Of a stretch of 64,000 nucleotides of DNA, positions 36,527 to 44,981 are shown one piece after another. Position numbers and translations under genes: made by a program. The notes under the pieces were generated by a model. That model did no database searches. It was not told the origin of the DNA and saw only the letters and a program-made list of their open reading frames with translations. Origin of the DNA: Lachnospiraceae bacterium (GTDB lineage Bacteria; Bacillota; Clostridia; Lachnospirales; Lachnospiraceae); NCBI GenBank assembly GCA_017521985.1, contig JAFXAZ010000007.1, positions 1 to 64,000 on the forward strand. Direction: 5' to 3'. The first letter of the stretch is position 1. Each line of letters starts with the position of its first letter.

Positions 36527-37468
36527 CTACAAATTTTGTCTCATTTGATGAATTAATTTTCCGATATTACTTCCTATAGTAGCTTCCAGTTCTTTAATGT
36601 CCTCACAGAACTTCTTCTCATTTTCTATAGCTTTATCAAGATTCTTTACAAGAATTTCTGCGTGATAAGAGCTTTTTTTATACGTCGGACAAATTCTGTG
36701 TAACTCATTTTCTACATAACGTCTCTTTGAAGTAGCTTTCGGATTGTTTAGTATTTTTTCTTTATCTAACCCAAATACTTCGTCAAAATGCAGTAATAAC
36801 CAAAATTCAAAACATGGATTTGTAACACAAAACTGAAATCCCATTTCTTTGCACTTATTTAATACATAATCATACTGACTGCTTACAAAACTTTCTTTGT
36901 CCCTATCAACAATCATACATATTTGATCTAAATCTTGATCATAAGTCAAGCCACCATCCTTAATGATATCTGAAATATCACCAACAATATTTACTACTTC
37001 ATAACCTTCTTTTAGTACATTAATTAGCATATTGCAAGTGTCGTCAACATTCTCAACTACATCATCTAACGACTTTTGCAATTTCTCGACACATGTCTTT
37101 TGCATTGTTTTCCATATATTGCGTGCTAAAACTTTACTTGTTGTAATAATCTTTGTTTCATATAGATAGTCCATAATACGGTTTAACAAAGACTCATATG
37201 TTATTGACTGTTCTTTGCTCTCACGTATATTTTGAATCACCCTATCCAATATTTTCTTTGGATTACTCCAACCATCTTCACTAAAACTTCGGATGATAGG
37301 AATTAACTCAATTAAAGGATTTATTCCAATATCTTCACGTAAAGAACAAATTGCATCAAAATAAATCACTTCCGTTTCCGAACCTTCATATATTAGAAAA
37401 TATTTTTTTGTTGCTTCATCGGATTTTAATACTTTTGTACGTTCTGCAAATGTTCTACTTTCTCTCAT
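36527..37468 (-). CDS. RloB-family TOPRIM protein (pair 1)
   Basis: A 313-residue protein of the RloB family. The TOPRIM-type catalytic residues appear as YFLIYEGSETEVIYF (Glu near 28), ICMIVDRDKESF (DxD near 190) and NPCFEFWLLLHF. It carries an extra helical insert of about 100 residues between the first Glu and the DxD, absent from the second RloB in this window. It begins three bases after the ATPase gene, so the two form an operon and probably a complex. Such ATPase-TOPRIM pairs (RloAB, AbiL, PARIS) act in phage defence, often through abortive infection, where the TOPRIM protein is the nuclease effector. Confidence 0.75.
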   Translation of the reverse strand: MRESRTFAERTKVLKSDEATKKYFLIYEGSETEVIYFDAICSLREDIGINPLIELIPIIRSFSEDGWSNPKKILDRVIQNIRESKEQSITYESLLNRIMDYLYETKIITTSKVLARNIWKTMQKTCVEKLQKSLDDVVENVDDTCNMLINVLKEGYEVVNIVGDISDIIKDGGLTYDQDLDQICMIVDRDKESFVSSQYDYVLNKCKEMGFQFCVTNPCFEFWLLLHFDEVFGLDKEKILNNPKATSKRRYVENELHRICPTYKKSSYHAEILVKNLDKAIENEKKFCEDIKELEATIGSNIGKLIHQMRQNL

Positions 37469-37471
37469 GCA

Positions 37472-38857
37472 TTACACCTCTTCCCCTATAGGAAATACAG
37501 TGCTAAACACTGGAACACCTCCGTATCTTCCCTCCAAATAAGCCTTATCTATTTTTTGATCAAAACGAGCATTGTATTCTTCTAAAGAATAAATATCACT
37601 CTCTCCTGACGTTCTTTTATTTACAAACCATATTTCGTCACGACGTAACAAGTCAAAATCTAATAATCTTGATTCATGAGTAGTTACAATTAATTGAATA
37701 TTTCTTTTGGTTGCTAATCGCAGAAACGTATCTACAAATTTATAAGTCAAACTTGGATGCAAACATCTATCTAACTCATCTATCACATAAGTTTTTCCTT
37801 CTCCCGAAAGTAAAACCTCCAACAAGTCTAGTATTCTTACCGTACCATCTGATTCCTCAGATATATTAAACAACACATTATCTTTCCCATGTGAAAACTT
37901 GATAGTATTACATCCAATGTTTTCTTCTTTGTCAACACTTAAAACAAAGAAATCCTTCGCTGATCTCATAACAATTGCAAAATCTTTTTTTCCCCCATTA
38001 TTTTTTATATCCGCAATTCTACCTTCAATATCCGATATCAATTTATCTCGTACTGCCTTCGGTAGATTTCCTAATACTTTTTCTGGTGGTACTTCAACTA
38101 TTTCGAATCCTGTAATCCCCGTTCCAAATGCAGATATAATCCTACAAACCTCTTCAACTTTATCAGTTTTAGCCATATATGAATAATCAGAAATAGGGCG
38201 ATCCGGATAGTTAATATCTAAGTTATCACTAATCCACAAATATATGTCTTGGAAAATTGCAACACTTTTATATTGTTGATATAAAGTTTTTTTATTTTTG
38301 TTCATAGTTGAAAGCAATAATACGCTATCATCTGCTTGGATATCTTCTGCGTATACTTTCAGCTTATCAATCAATCCTTTCTCTTTTAATTCATCACCAA
38401 ATTCAAAAACACCTCTATTAATATCTCTGCTGAAAATTATTTTTTCCCTATTATCGCTGGTAAGTTCTATTAACCATTCTGATACAAACTTACTTTTATT
38501 CAAAATTACCTCAAAACCATATGCGTAGTATTTTTCACCCAACATGATTTCTACTTCAAAGTAACTTTCTTTTTCTTTGTTAGCATCATCTATTTTGCAA
38601 TACTTATCGGTATGTCCTTTTGGCAGCCCATGTAAAACAATATGCCTCATATAGTCTAGTGCTTTTACTAAATTAGATTTTCCCGCCGCATTCGCCCCAT
38701 AAATTGCTGCAAATTTTAATAATTTTATCTTCTCATTATCATATACATGTGTCTTCTTACTTCTAACCTTACCTGCAATCATAGAAAACTCTTCTGATTT
38801 TCCATCTTCCCTTTCATAAAATGACAAAAAGTTTTTTACATTAAACCTAATTAACAT
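37472..38857 (-). CDS. RloA-family AAA ATPase (pair 1)
   Basis: A 461-residue ABC-type AAA ATPase. Walker A IYGANAAGKSNL lies near residues 52-63, a Q-loop-like region follows, and the C-terminal half has SDGTVRILDLLEVLLSGEG, Walker B KTYVIDELDRCLHP and the switch His in VTTHESRLLD. The ending LEGRYGGVPVF is shared with the second RloA here. The start at ATG 38857 has GGAGG eight bases upstream. It has its own promoter at 38885-38913. It is the sensor and regulator subunit of a putative anti-phage pair with the RloB protein downstream. Confidence 0.78.
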   Translation of the reverse strand: MLIRFNVKNFLSFYEREDGKSEEFSMIAGKVRSKKTHVYDNEKIKLLKFAAIYGANAAGKSNLVKALDYMRHIVLHGLPKGHTDKYCKIDDANKEKESYFEVEIMLGEKYYAYGFEVILNKSKFVSEWLIELTSDNREKIIFSRDINRGVFEFGDELKEKGLIDKLKVYAEDIQADDSVLLLSTMNKNKKTLYQQYKSVAIFQDIYLWISDNLDINYPDRPISDYSYMAKTDKVEEVCRIISAFGTGITGFEIVEVPPEKVLGNLPKAVRDKLISDIEGRIADIKNNGGKKDFAIVMRSAKDFFVLSVDKEENIGCNTIKFSHGKDNVLFNISEESDGTVRILDLLEVLLSGEGKTYVIDELDRCLHPSLTYKFVDTFLRLATKRNIQLIVTTHESRLLDFDLLRRDEIWFVNKRTSGESDIYSLEEYNARFDQKIDKAYLEGRYGGVPVFSTVFPIGEEV

Positions 38858-38884
38858 TTTAGCACCTCCGTCCACTTTTTCTTT

Positions 38885-38913
38885 ATTTTATGTGATTTTT
38901 TCACTTTAGTCAA
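38885..38913 (-). promoter_or_regulatory. Promoter of RloAB pair 1 with internal dyad
   Basis: On the minus strand TTGACT (38913-38908), a 17-base spacer and TAAAAT (38890-38885) form a near-consensus promoter 27 bases before the RloA start codon. The spacer contains the dyad GTGA-N5-TCAC (38892-38904), a possible operator that would block polymerase. Confidence 0.6.
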
Positions 38914-38978
38914 TATATTATATTCATTCCATCTAGTTTTTTTATATTTTTATGTGTTTTTTTCGTTTTGTTATATTT

Positions 38979-39903
38979 TCAAATATTTCTGCATATAAAG
39001 CGCACAGTGTTTTCTTCGATGATACCGATTTTGATAATATTTCTCCCAAAAGAATTTACAACATTCTTCGCATGATTAAGTAAAAGTTTTCCAAATCCCT
39101 TGTGTCGGTACTCTAGTAATACAGCAAGGTTATGAAGTTCGAAGACGTCATCCCCTTCTTTAGATAGCGACATATATCCGATAATTTTCTTTCCGGCATA
39201 CAATGCAAACATATGCCATCCCCAATTCATCTGGGCCTCAAGGAATGACAGTTGATTGAAACTTGTATGCTTTGGGCAGTTTTCCTGTGTTAAACCAAAC
39301 TGTTCAGCTACCGTTCTGAAGCTCTGATGTATGACACCAAGGCATTCATTCAATTCGCCTTTATCCACCTCATAAACTATCGGTAGCGAAACACCGGCAG
39401 GTTCAAATACATCACTAACCGTTTTTTTGAACATTGCAAGCGATGGTGCACCTTGCATGCAGACTCGCTCTCCAATATCACAATAACCGGCACTTTGATA
39501 GCATTTACGGTTTTTCTCCATCTCTTCCGGAAAATCTACATAATAGAATTTAGCATCCGGAAATTCTTTCTCGCATCGTAGAATCGCTTCTCTTGCAATT
39601 CCTTTGTTCTGATACTCCGGATGAATGTAGATACGTGCAAGGTAATATTCACCTGCTCTAATCTCATAGGCAGGACCGCGCTTACCATATAAACGATAGA
39701 AAATACCGCCGACCATTTTACCGTCATATAAGATTGTAAAATATCGATTAAACTTATTCAATCTGCAAAGGATATCCTCTGATCCTCGTAGAAAAGGGTT
39801 ACCTTCGTCATGGAATTTTTCGAACAATGGTTTAAGTGCGGCTTTCTGTATTTGTGATAATTCCTCAGCTTCCGACGGAACTGTAATTTTTATTGATACT
39901 CAT
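38979..39903 (-). pseudogene. Broken copy of the double-GNAT acetyltransferase
   Basis: Closely related to the intact 333-residue gene at 48099-49100. Two lesions are visible. First, relative to the intact copy, two bases are missing at codon 3, so the ATG at 39903 reads into a stop; the open part begins at an internal Met. Second, the 3' end switches after IIEENTV to the final codons of the single-GNAT gene of the intact cassette: the 19-base stretch 38981-38999 equals 47008-47026 and encodes YMQKYL out of frame. The copy therefore lost the 2H phosphoesterase, most of the single GNAT and the end of its own frame in one deletion. Confidence 0.85.
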
Positions 39904-39907
39904 AGTG

Positions 39908-39940
39908 TTATTCCCTTCTGAAAATATCTAACATATTAAT
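39908..39940 (-). pseudogene. 3' tail of a methyltransferase gene
   Basis: The last codons read NMLDIFRRE and stop, matching HMLDVFRKE at the end of the intact methyltransferase (49105-49893), at the same distance from the GNAT start. The rest of that gene is gone. It marks the deleted front of the degenerate cassette. Confidence 0.75.
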
Positions 39941-39960
39941 GAAATGATACTACCTAAAAA

Positions 39961-40001
39961 CAAGAAAAGGGAGGCAAAGCGTTCTGTTTCATCCGCATGT
40001 A
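39961..40001. repeat. 41-bp direct repeat, left copy (possible attachment site)
   Basis: Identical over 41 bases to 50178-50218, beginning CAAGAAAAGGGAGGCAAAGC and ending TTCATCCGCATGTA. It overlaps the last four codons and stop of the serine recombinase gene. The two copies enclose 10.2 kb containing that recombinase, a helicase, an RloAB pair and an acetyltransferase cassette. Confidence 0.7.
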
Positions 40002-41623
40002 TGGTTGTGACGATTTGGAATGGTTTTATTTGTGCTTGTTTTCGTACTGTTTTCAATGGTTTCTTCTGTACGATCCGCTATTTCGCCTGTGTTCTCCGCC
40101 CCTTCGATAAGTACGGTTTCATCCAACCCTAAATCTCCGATAAGACGTAGGAAAATATCTACGTTACCATCCTTGTCCACTTCGATTTTCTGAATCAGAC
40201 GTTTGAGCTGGGTGTTATTCATTTCATGAACATCTGTAAAATCCTCCATCTGTTTGAAGGTGCTGTTTAGAATAGCCTCTAACTGTTCTCCCTTCGTCAG
40301 ATGATAGGACACCATTTTGAGTTCATTTTCCAAACGCTCAATCTCTTTTCTCATGCCACCGATTTTCTCATTTAATTCCTCTCTGGAAATTAAATCATCG
40401 GTGTACATATCCATATATTTCTCACGAGACTTACGCAGCTTGCTTAATTCTGCGTTCAATTCCCTCTCGTATTCAATATTTTCATCCTTTGCCTTGTAAA
40501 CACGCTGGAATTCCTTGATCACATAGTCAATAACCTTTTTCTTCTTGCCAAGTACTTCCTGAAAATACTCTTGCAATACCTGAATCAGTTCTTCCTCGTC
40601 CACTGCCACTGCATTGGGGCAACTATCCGCGCCACGACCATTGTGACCAGAGCATACCCAACGGACATAAGTGTTCTTGTACTGGCGAACTGTTCTACGG
40701 AAGGACCATCCGCAATCCTTACACCTAATCAACGTAGAAAATAAATGCTTGTTACTCTGACGTTCATGGGTCATCTTGAAGGAATCATGGCGACCTTTCA
40801 AAATCTCCTGTGCCTTATCAAAAGTTTCATCTTCAATAATCCGAAGTTCTGGGCGAATGGTTACAAGCCATTCTGATTCATCCTTTTCCTTGCGCTGACC
40901 TGTCAGAAAATCCGCGATTTCTTCCTTACCATTGATAATCTTTCCGGTGTATATCTCGTTGGTTAATATGCGGCATACGGAATTTTGGCTCCAATTGTTT
41001 CCTCGTTTGGTCTTGATGCCTCGGTCATTGAGCATATTTGCAATCTTGGCTCCACCGTAACCTTCCTCGGTGTACCACTTGTACATCTGACGGATAACCT
41101 TTGCTTCCTCTTCATTGATGGATAGATTGAAATAATCACCGATGGTTTTGTCATATCCATAAACAATGTTTGGGACACGACCTTTCTCCGCATTCATCTT
41201 CTTACCGAATTTGATACGCTTAGAAGTGTTAGCACTTTCTTCTTGGGCTAAGGCTCCGAAGATTGTTAAGACAAACTCAGAGTTACCCATGCTGGTCATA
41301 TTGGCTGTCAGGAACTGTGTTTCAATGCCTAGTGCCTTCAGCTTACGGACGCTCTGCAATAAATCTACTGTATTTCTGGCAAATCGGGAAATATCCTTTA
41401 CCACAACCATATCAAATAAGCCCTTCTCCGCATCTGCAAGCATACGTTGAAATTCCTTACGATTCTTGATTTTAGTTCCAGAAATACCTTCATCTGCATA
41501 TAATTTAATAAGGTTGTCCCCTGTACGTTTGGTATATTCCAAGAAAAACTCTTTTTGTGTTTCTAAGCTGTTGAGCTGGTCTTCTTTATCTGTGGATACT
41601 CGGCAATATGCGGCTATGTTCAT
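39989..41623 (-). CDS. Large serine recombinase
   Basis: A 544-residue site-specific recombinase of the Tn4451/TnpX kind. The resolvase domain opens with AAYCRVSTDKEDQ, in which Ser10 is the nucleophile, and continues with FDMVVVKDISRFARN. A recombinase domain (VYGYDKTIGDYFNLSINEEE onward), a zinc ribbon (CKDCGW...CSGHN...C) and a long coiled coil follow. The ATG at 41623 with AAAGG upstream is preferred to a TTG nine bases earlier. The gene's end lies in the 41-bp repeat, as expected for an integrase next to its attachment site. Confidence 0.9.
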   Translation of the reverse strand: MNIAAYCRVSTDKEDQLNSLETQKEFFLEYTKRTGDNLIKLYADEGISGTKIKNRKEFQRMLADAEKGLFDMVVVKDISRFARNTVDLLQSVRKLKALGIETQFLTANMTSMGNSEFVLTIFGALAQEESANTSKRIKFGKKMNAEKGRVPNIVYGYDKTIGDYFNLSINEEEAKVIRQMYKWYTEEGYGGAKIANMLNDRGIKTKRGNNWSQNSVCRILTNEIYTGKIINGKEEIADFLTGQRKEKDESEWLVTIRPELRIIEDETFDKAQEILKGRHDSFKMTHERQSNKHLFSTLIRCKDCGWSFRRTVRQYKNTYVRWVCSGHNGRGADSCPNAVAVDEEELIQVLQEYFQEVLGKKKKVIDYVIKEFQRVYKAKDENIEYERELNAELSKLRKSREKYMDMYTDDLISREELNEKIGGMRKEIERLENELKMVSYHLTKGEQLEAILNSTFKQMEDFTDVHEMNNTQLKRLIQKIEVDKDGNVDIFLRLIGDLGLDETVLIEGAENTGEIADRTEETIENSTKTSTNKTIPNRHNHTCG

Positions 41624-41698
41624 ATATGTCAACCTTTCTGTTAGAATTATAGCGTTCTGTTACAACTATTATATCATACTTCTAAATTACATACAAGC

Positions 41699-41731
41699 AA
41701 AAAGGACCACCACCTCTCAATGGCTGTCCTT
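41699..41731 (-). terminator. Terminator after the helicase gene
   Basis: In minus-strand RNA AAGGAC and GTCCTT pair around an inner CCA/TGG stem and run into TTTTT. It lies eight bases after the helicase stop and would separate the defence genes from the recombinase. Confidence 0.55.
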
Positions 41732-41738
41732 CTTTACA

Positions 41739-44267
41739 TCATTGTTCTTTAGTTTTGACATCTTCGGCATATTTTGTCATTAAACTTTCATTATCCAAGC
41801 TATGAGTTTTAAGACACTCGTGTATGAACTTATCTTCTAAACACATTAAATCATATCCCTTAAACTCCTTAAAGAAAGCCAAAATATTTTTCCTTAATGA
41901 CTGCATCTTGCCTTTACGCATTATTTTTACATCATGTGTAAAATCTGCATCATAAGCCAAGCATAGCGTTGGAATAATCATCACTCTATAAACGTTCGCA
42001 TCTACATATTCTTTTTCAAACCAGCCACAATGATTGTTCATCTGACCAACCTCTGATTTATAAATCTCCTTTCTTCCATGTGAAACTTCACTTTTGCATT
42101 CAAACATTATAAAAGAATTATTTCCAATTCCCCAAAGATTGTCTGGCCCTTTTCTAATTGTCTTATCCGGACGTTGACTTAAGTATCCCAATGCCCGTCC
42201 TATTTCTTCCAGATTTTTTTCAAACAAATCCGCCTCAGTCCCAAAACTCAATCGTTCACATAAAGTATTTATTTCTAACATGAGTTCTTCATATGATGGG
42301 AATTGATGTATATATTTGATAATGTTCTGAGTTCTATTCAAATTTATATTTTCTATCTTTTTATAGGAAATGCCTTCTATAGGTTTTAGCAACTCAAAAT
42401 TCTTTTCAAATGCCCCTCTTTGCAATTTTTGTGATTCAATTTTACTACTAAAATATATGCAGTGAGCCATTTTCTGCATATACCAACCTCTTTCGCTATC
42501 ATCATGCTTAGTCTTATCCAAAATACACTGGTACACCTTAGCAGCGTCATCGTACCTCTCACAAAGGAAAAAATTATCAGCTCTTTGCTCTAACGACAAT
42601 ATTCCTAATTCCTCATCCCTATCCTCCTCTTCCACATCGATATTATCCATTTCACTTTCATAGAATTCCTTCCATCCCGGGTCTCTCTTTAAACATTGAT
42701 TCATTAAGGAAACCAAATCCGCTATTGTAATTTCTTCCTGCCCCTCATTAGCCCACTCAGCCATTTGTAACCCTATTTCTATTTGTTTTTGAGTTTGTTT
42801 TGAGAATAATTTTCTTGTTGATATACTTCTGACAAAGCTAACCAACTCCGAACCTATAATTACAATACAGCTATAGTCTTTTTCTCCTCGAACACTTCGA
42901 CCTAATCCCTGTTCAATTTTTTGAGCCAGCTTCTTTTGAATTAATTCACACTCTCTTCTAGCCTTTTCTTCATATTTATCATTCATATTTGTAAAGAACG
43001 GAAGCGAGTCTAAAACAAGTATTCTACATGCTTGATCCGGCAAATCTATTCCATCATAACGATTTGCTAAAACCTTCATTTTTCCATACTTGCCTTGTTG
43101 CAAATTATTAATTTCAAAAACTATATTACTTTTGTCAATCAAGGTGCATCCATACTCTCTATAAGTATCTTGTTTTTTCCATGTAGGAGTTAAGGAAACA
43201 ACCCCAAACTTATATTCCTTTTTACTAAATGTTTCGATAAATACATCTCTGGTCAAATTATCTGCTATTATCTCTGGTATAAGCAACATTTTTTCTCCAG
43301 ACCATTTCATTTTTTCATTTACAATAGGTTGCTTTATCGCATTAATTGATATTCCTAATGTTTTTACAAAAAAGCTATCATCTTGAGTTGTTGCAGACAT
43401 CAATATCCTATGTTTTGCATTAGCAAAACTTCCAAATAGACCAATTGGAGAGACTACTGGCATAATTTGTATTTCACTACCATTTACGAATGCTTGACAC
43501 TTCTCCAAACCATTTTTTATCAAAGGCCAAACATATGTAATACAGCTTTCAGATTCATTAGTTGCTAAGATTTGTAGTACCTGAGATTTTTTATCTATCC
43601 ACGCCCAATATGGAATCATCATCAAACTTTCATAATCTGCATTATTTTTTACATCCCAAAATGTTCCTTCTCCTTGTTCTATCAAATCATTTTCAAATAA
43701 GGCCAATAGACTCTCATACAGTTCCTTATTGGCACTACGCTTGATACTAATCACAAAAGATTCTCTTATAGAATCTAGACATGCATGTGCATCATCAAGC
43801 ACAATTGCACCTACCTTTTCAAAAACATTACCTGTACCAAATATTGTCTTTCCATTAAACACCTTCTGCACATGTGTAACTAATATTCTATTTCCTGACA
43901 AAAAATCATTTGGTAGTTGATTATTTTCACCAATTGTACAAATAGGTATTCCAAACTTGCTCGCTTCCTTACATACTTGTTCCACTAAATATTTATTTGG
44001 GCAAATATAAACACATGGACTGTCCCCTCTATTTAAATTTGTCATCAATGTCAGAAGACCAATTAATGTCTTTCCTTCTCCTGTATGCAATTTAATAATA
44101 ACATCTTTCTCATCTATTTTTTCACTATACCATTTAGTTAATACCATTTCTTGCGATGCACGCAATGGTCCAGCTACACTTGTCCGATCTAACCCATTAT
44201 AAATATCTATTGGATTAGCACTTTTTTCCACAACCGTCTTTTTAATTTTCTTAGAAAAATCTATCAT
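41739..44267 (-). CDS. DEAD/DEAH helicase with C-terminal nuclease-like domain
   Basis: An 842-residue superfamily-2 helicase. Motif I is HTGEGKT (61-67), motif II LDDAHA (157-162, a DDAH box), motif III LMSATT, and motif VI QGLGRSVRGEKD (near 455). The middle is helical. Near residue 705 the segment NLWGIGNNSFIMFECKSE followed by KSEVGQMNNH looks like a PD-(D/E)XK nuclease core. The gene is 15 bases downstream of RloB2, so it belongs to the same operon. A combined helicase-nuclease next to RloAB suggests attack on invading DNA; alternatively it is a free-standing restriction-like helicase. I know no named system with this exact set. Confidence 0.75.
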   Translation of the reverse strand: MIDFSKKIKKTVVEKSANPIDIYNGLDRTSVAGPLRASQEMVLTKWYSEKIDEKDVIIKLHTGEGKTLIGLLTLMTNLNRGDSPCVYICPNKYLVEQVCKEASKFGIPICTIGENNQLPNDFLSGNRILVTHVQKVFNGKTIFGTGNVFEKVGAIVLDDAHACLDSIRESFVISIKRSANKELYESLLALFENDLIEQGEGTFWDVKNNADYESLMMIPYWAWIDKKSQVLQILATNESESCITYVWPLIKNGLEKCQAFVNGSEIQIMPVVSPIGLFGSFANAKHRILMSATTQDDSFFVKTLGISINAIKQPIVNEKMKWSGEKMLLIPEIIADNLTRDVFIETFSKKEYKFGVVSLTPTWKKQDTYREYGCTLIDKSNIVFEINNLQQGKYGKMKVLANRYDGIDLPDQACRILVLDSLPFFTNMNDKYEEKARRECELIQKKLAQKIEQGLGRSVRGEKDYSCIVIIGSELVSFVRSISTRKLFSKQTQKQIEIGLQMAEWANEGQEEITIADLVSLMNQCLKRDPGWKEFYESEMDNIDVEEEDRDEELGILSLEQRADNFFLCERYDDAAKVYQCILDKTKHDDSERGWYMQKMAHCIYFSSKIESQKLQRGAFEKNFELLKPIEGISYKKIENINLNRTQNIIKYIHQFPSYEELMLEINTLCERLSFGTEADLFEKNLEEIGRALGYLSQRPDKTIRKGPDNLWGIGNNSFIMFECKSEVSHGRKEIYKSEVGQMNNHCGWFEKEYVDANVYRVMIIPTLCLAYDADFTHDVKIMRKGKMQSLRKNILAFFKEFKGYDLMCLEDKFIHECLKTHSLDNESLMTKYAEDVKTKEQ

Positions 44268-44282
44268 TAGTCTGTCCTTCCT

Positions 44283-44981
44283 TTACTCCCAAAATTTTTG
44301 TACTTCCTCCGGCAAATACTTCGCCAGTTCCTCTACCAGTTCGTACACCTTCGTCCCCGGTGCAATATCCGCCGGCATCTTACCTTGTCCATCCTTTATA
44401 ATCCGCTTTGCATATCGTATCGCCAGCTTCGGGCTACCCTTCTCCATGAGAATATCAAAAATATCCTTCATGTTTTTCTGATACTTACCTATCCCCAACT
44501 CTCTGAACTTATCGTTCAGGAAAGAGATATACTCGCTCCGATGGTTATTAGCTGTATAATATGCAAAGTGGAGCAGGAACCAGAATTCAATACACTCATT
44601 GCTCCACGCAGCATGGTACTGCAACTCTGGATTCTCTTTATTCAGCTGCTCTGCCCTACTTACCACACCATTGAAATTGCTGGCAGGAAAGCTATCTTTG
44701 TCATAGACACACCATATCTGTCCCTTCTGGATATTATTCTTTTTTACATACTTTTCGGCCATACCGATAACACGCATAGTTTCAGCCTGACATGGTTCAA
44801 TCTCGATCAGTACCATATCCCTGTAAATCGGATTATCCTCAATCAATTTCTTGAACCCCGAAAAATACTGTGGTTCAGTCTGCTGGCCTTCACAGAAAAT
44901 ATAGTAACGGTATTTCTTAAGCTCCAAGTGTTCTTGGCGGCGTTGTTTCTTCCACTTCTCCATTCCGGCTTTTTTAGGCAT
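44283..44981 (-). CDS. RloB-family TOPRIM protein (pair 2)
   Basis: A 232-residue RloB protein, shorter than its paralogue because it lacks the helical insert. A basic N terminus precedes YIFCEGQQTEPQYF (catalytic Glu31). CVYDKDSF gives the DxD (94, 96), and NECIEFWFLLHF is the family signature. It overlaps the preceding ATPase gene by eight bases, so translation is coupled. It is the probable nuclease effector of the second putative defence pair. Confidence 0.8.
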   Translation of the reverse strand: MPKKAGMEKWKKQRRQEHLELKKYRYYIFCEGQQTEPQYFSGFKKLIEDNPIYRDMVLIEIEPCQAETMRVIGMAEKYVKKNNIQKGQIWCVYDKDSFPASNFNGVVSRAEQLNKENPELQYHAAWSNECIEFWFLLHFAYYTANNHRSEYISFLNDKFRELGIGKYQKNMKDIFDILMEKGSPKLAIRYAKRIIKDGQGKMPADIAPGTKVYELVEELAKYLPEEVQKFWE

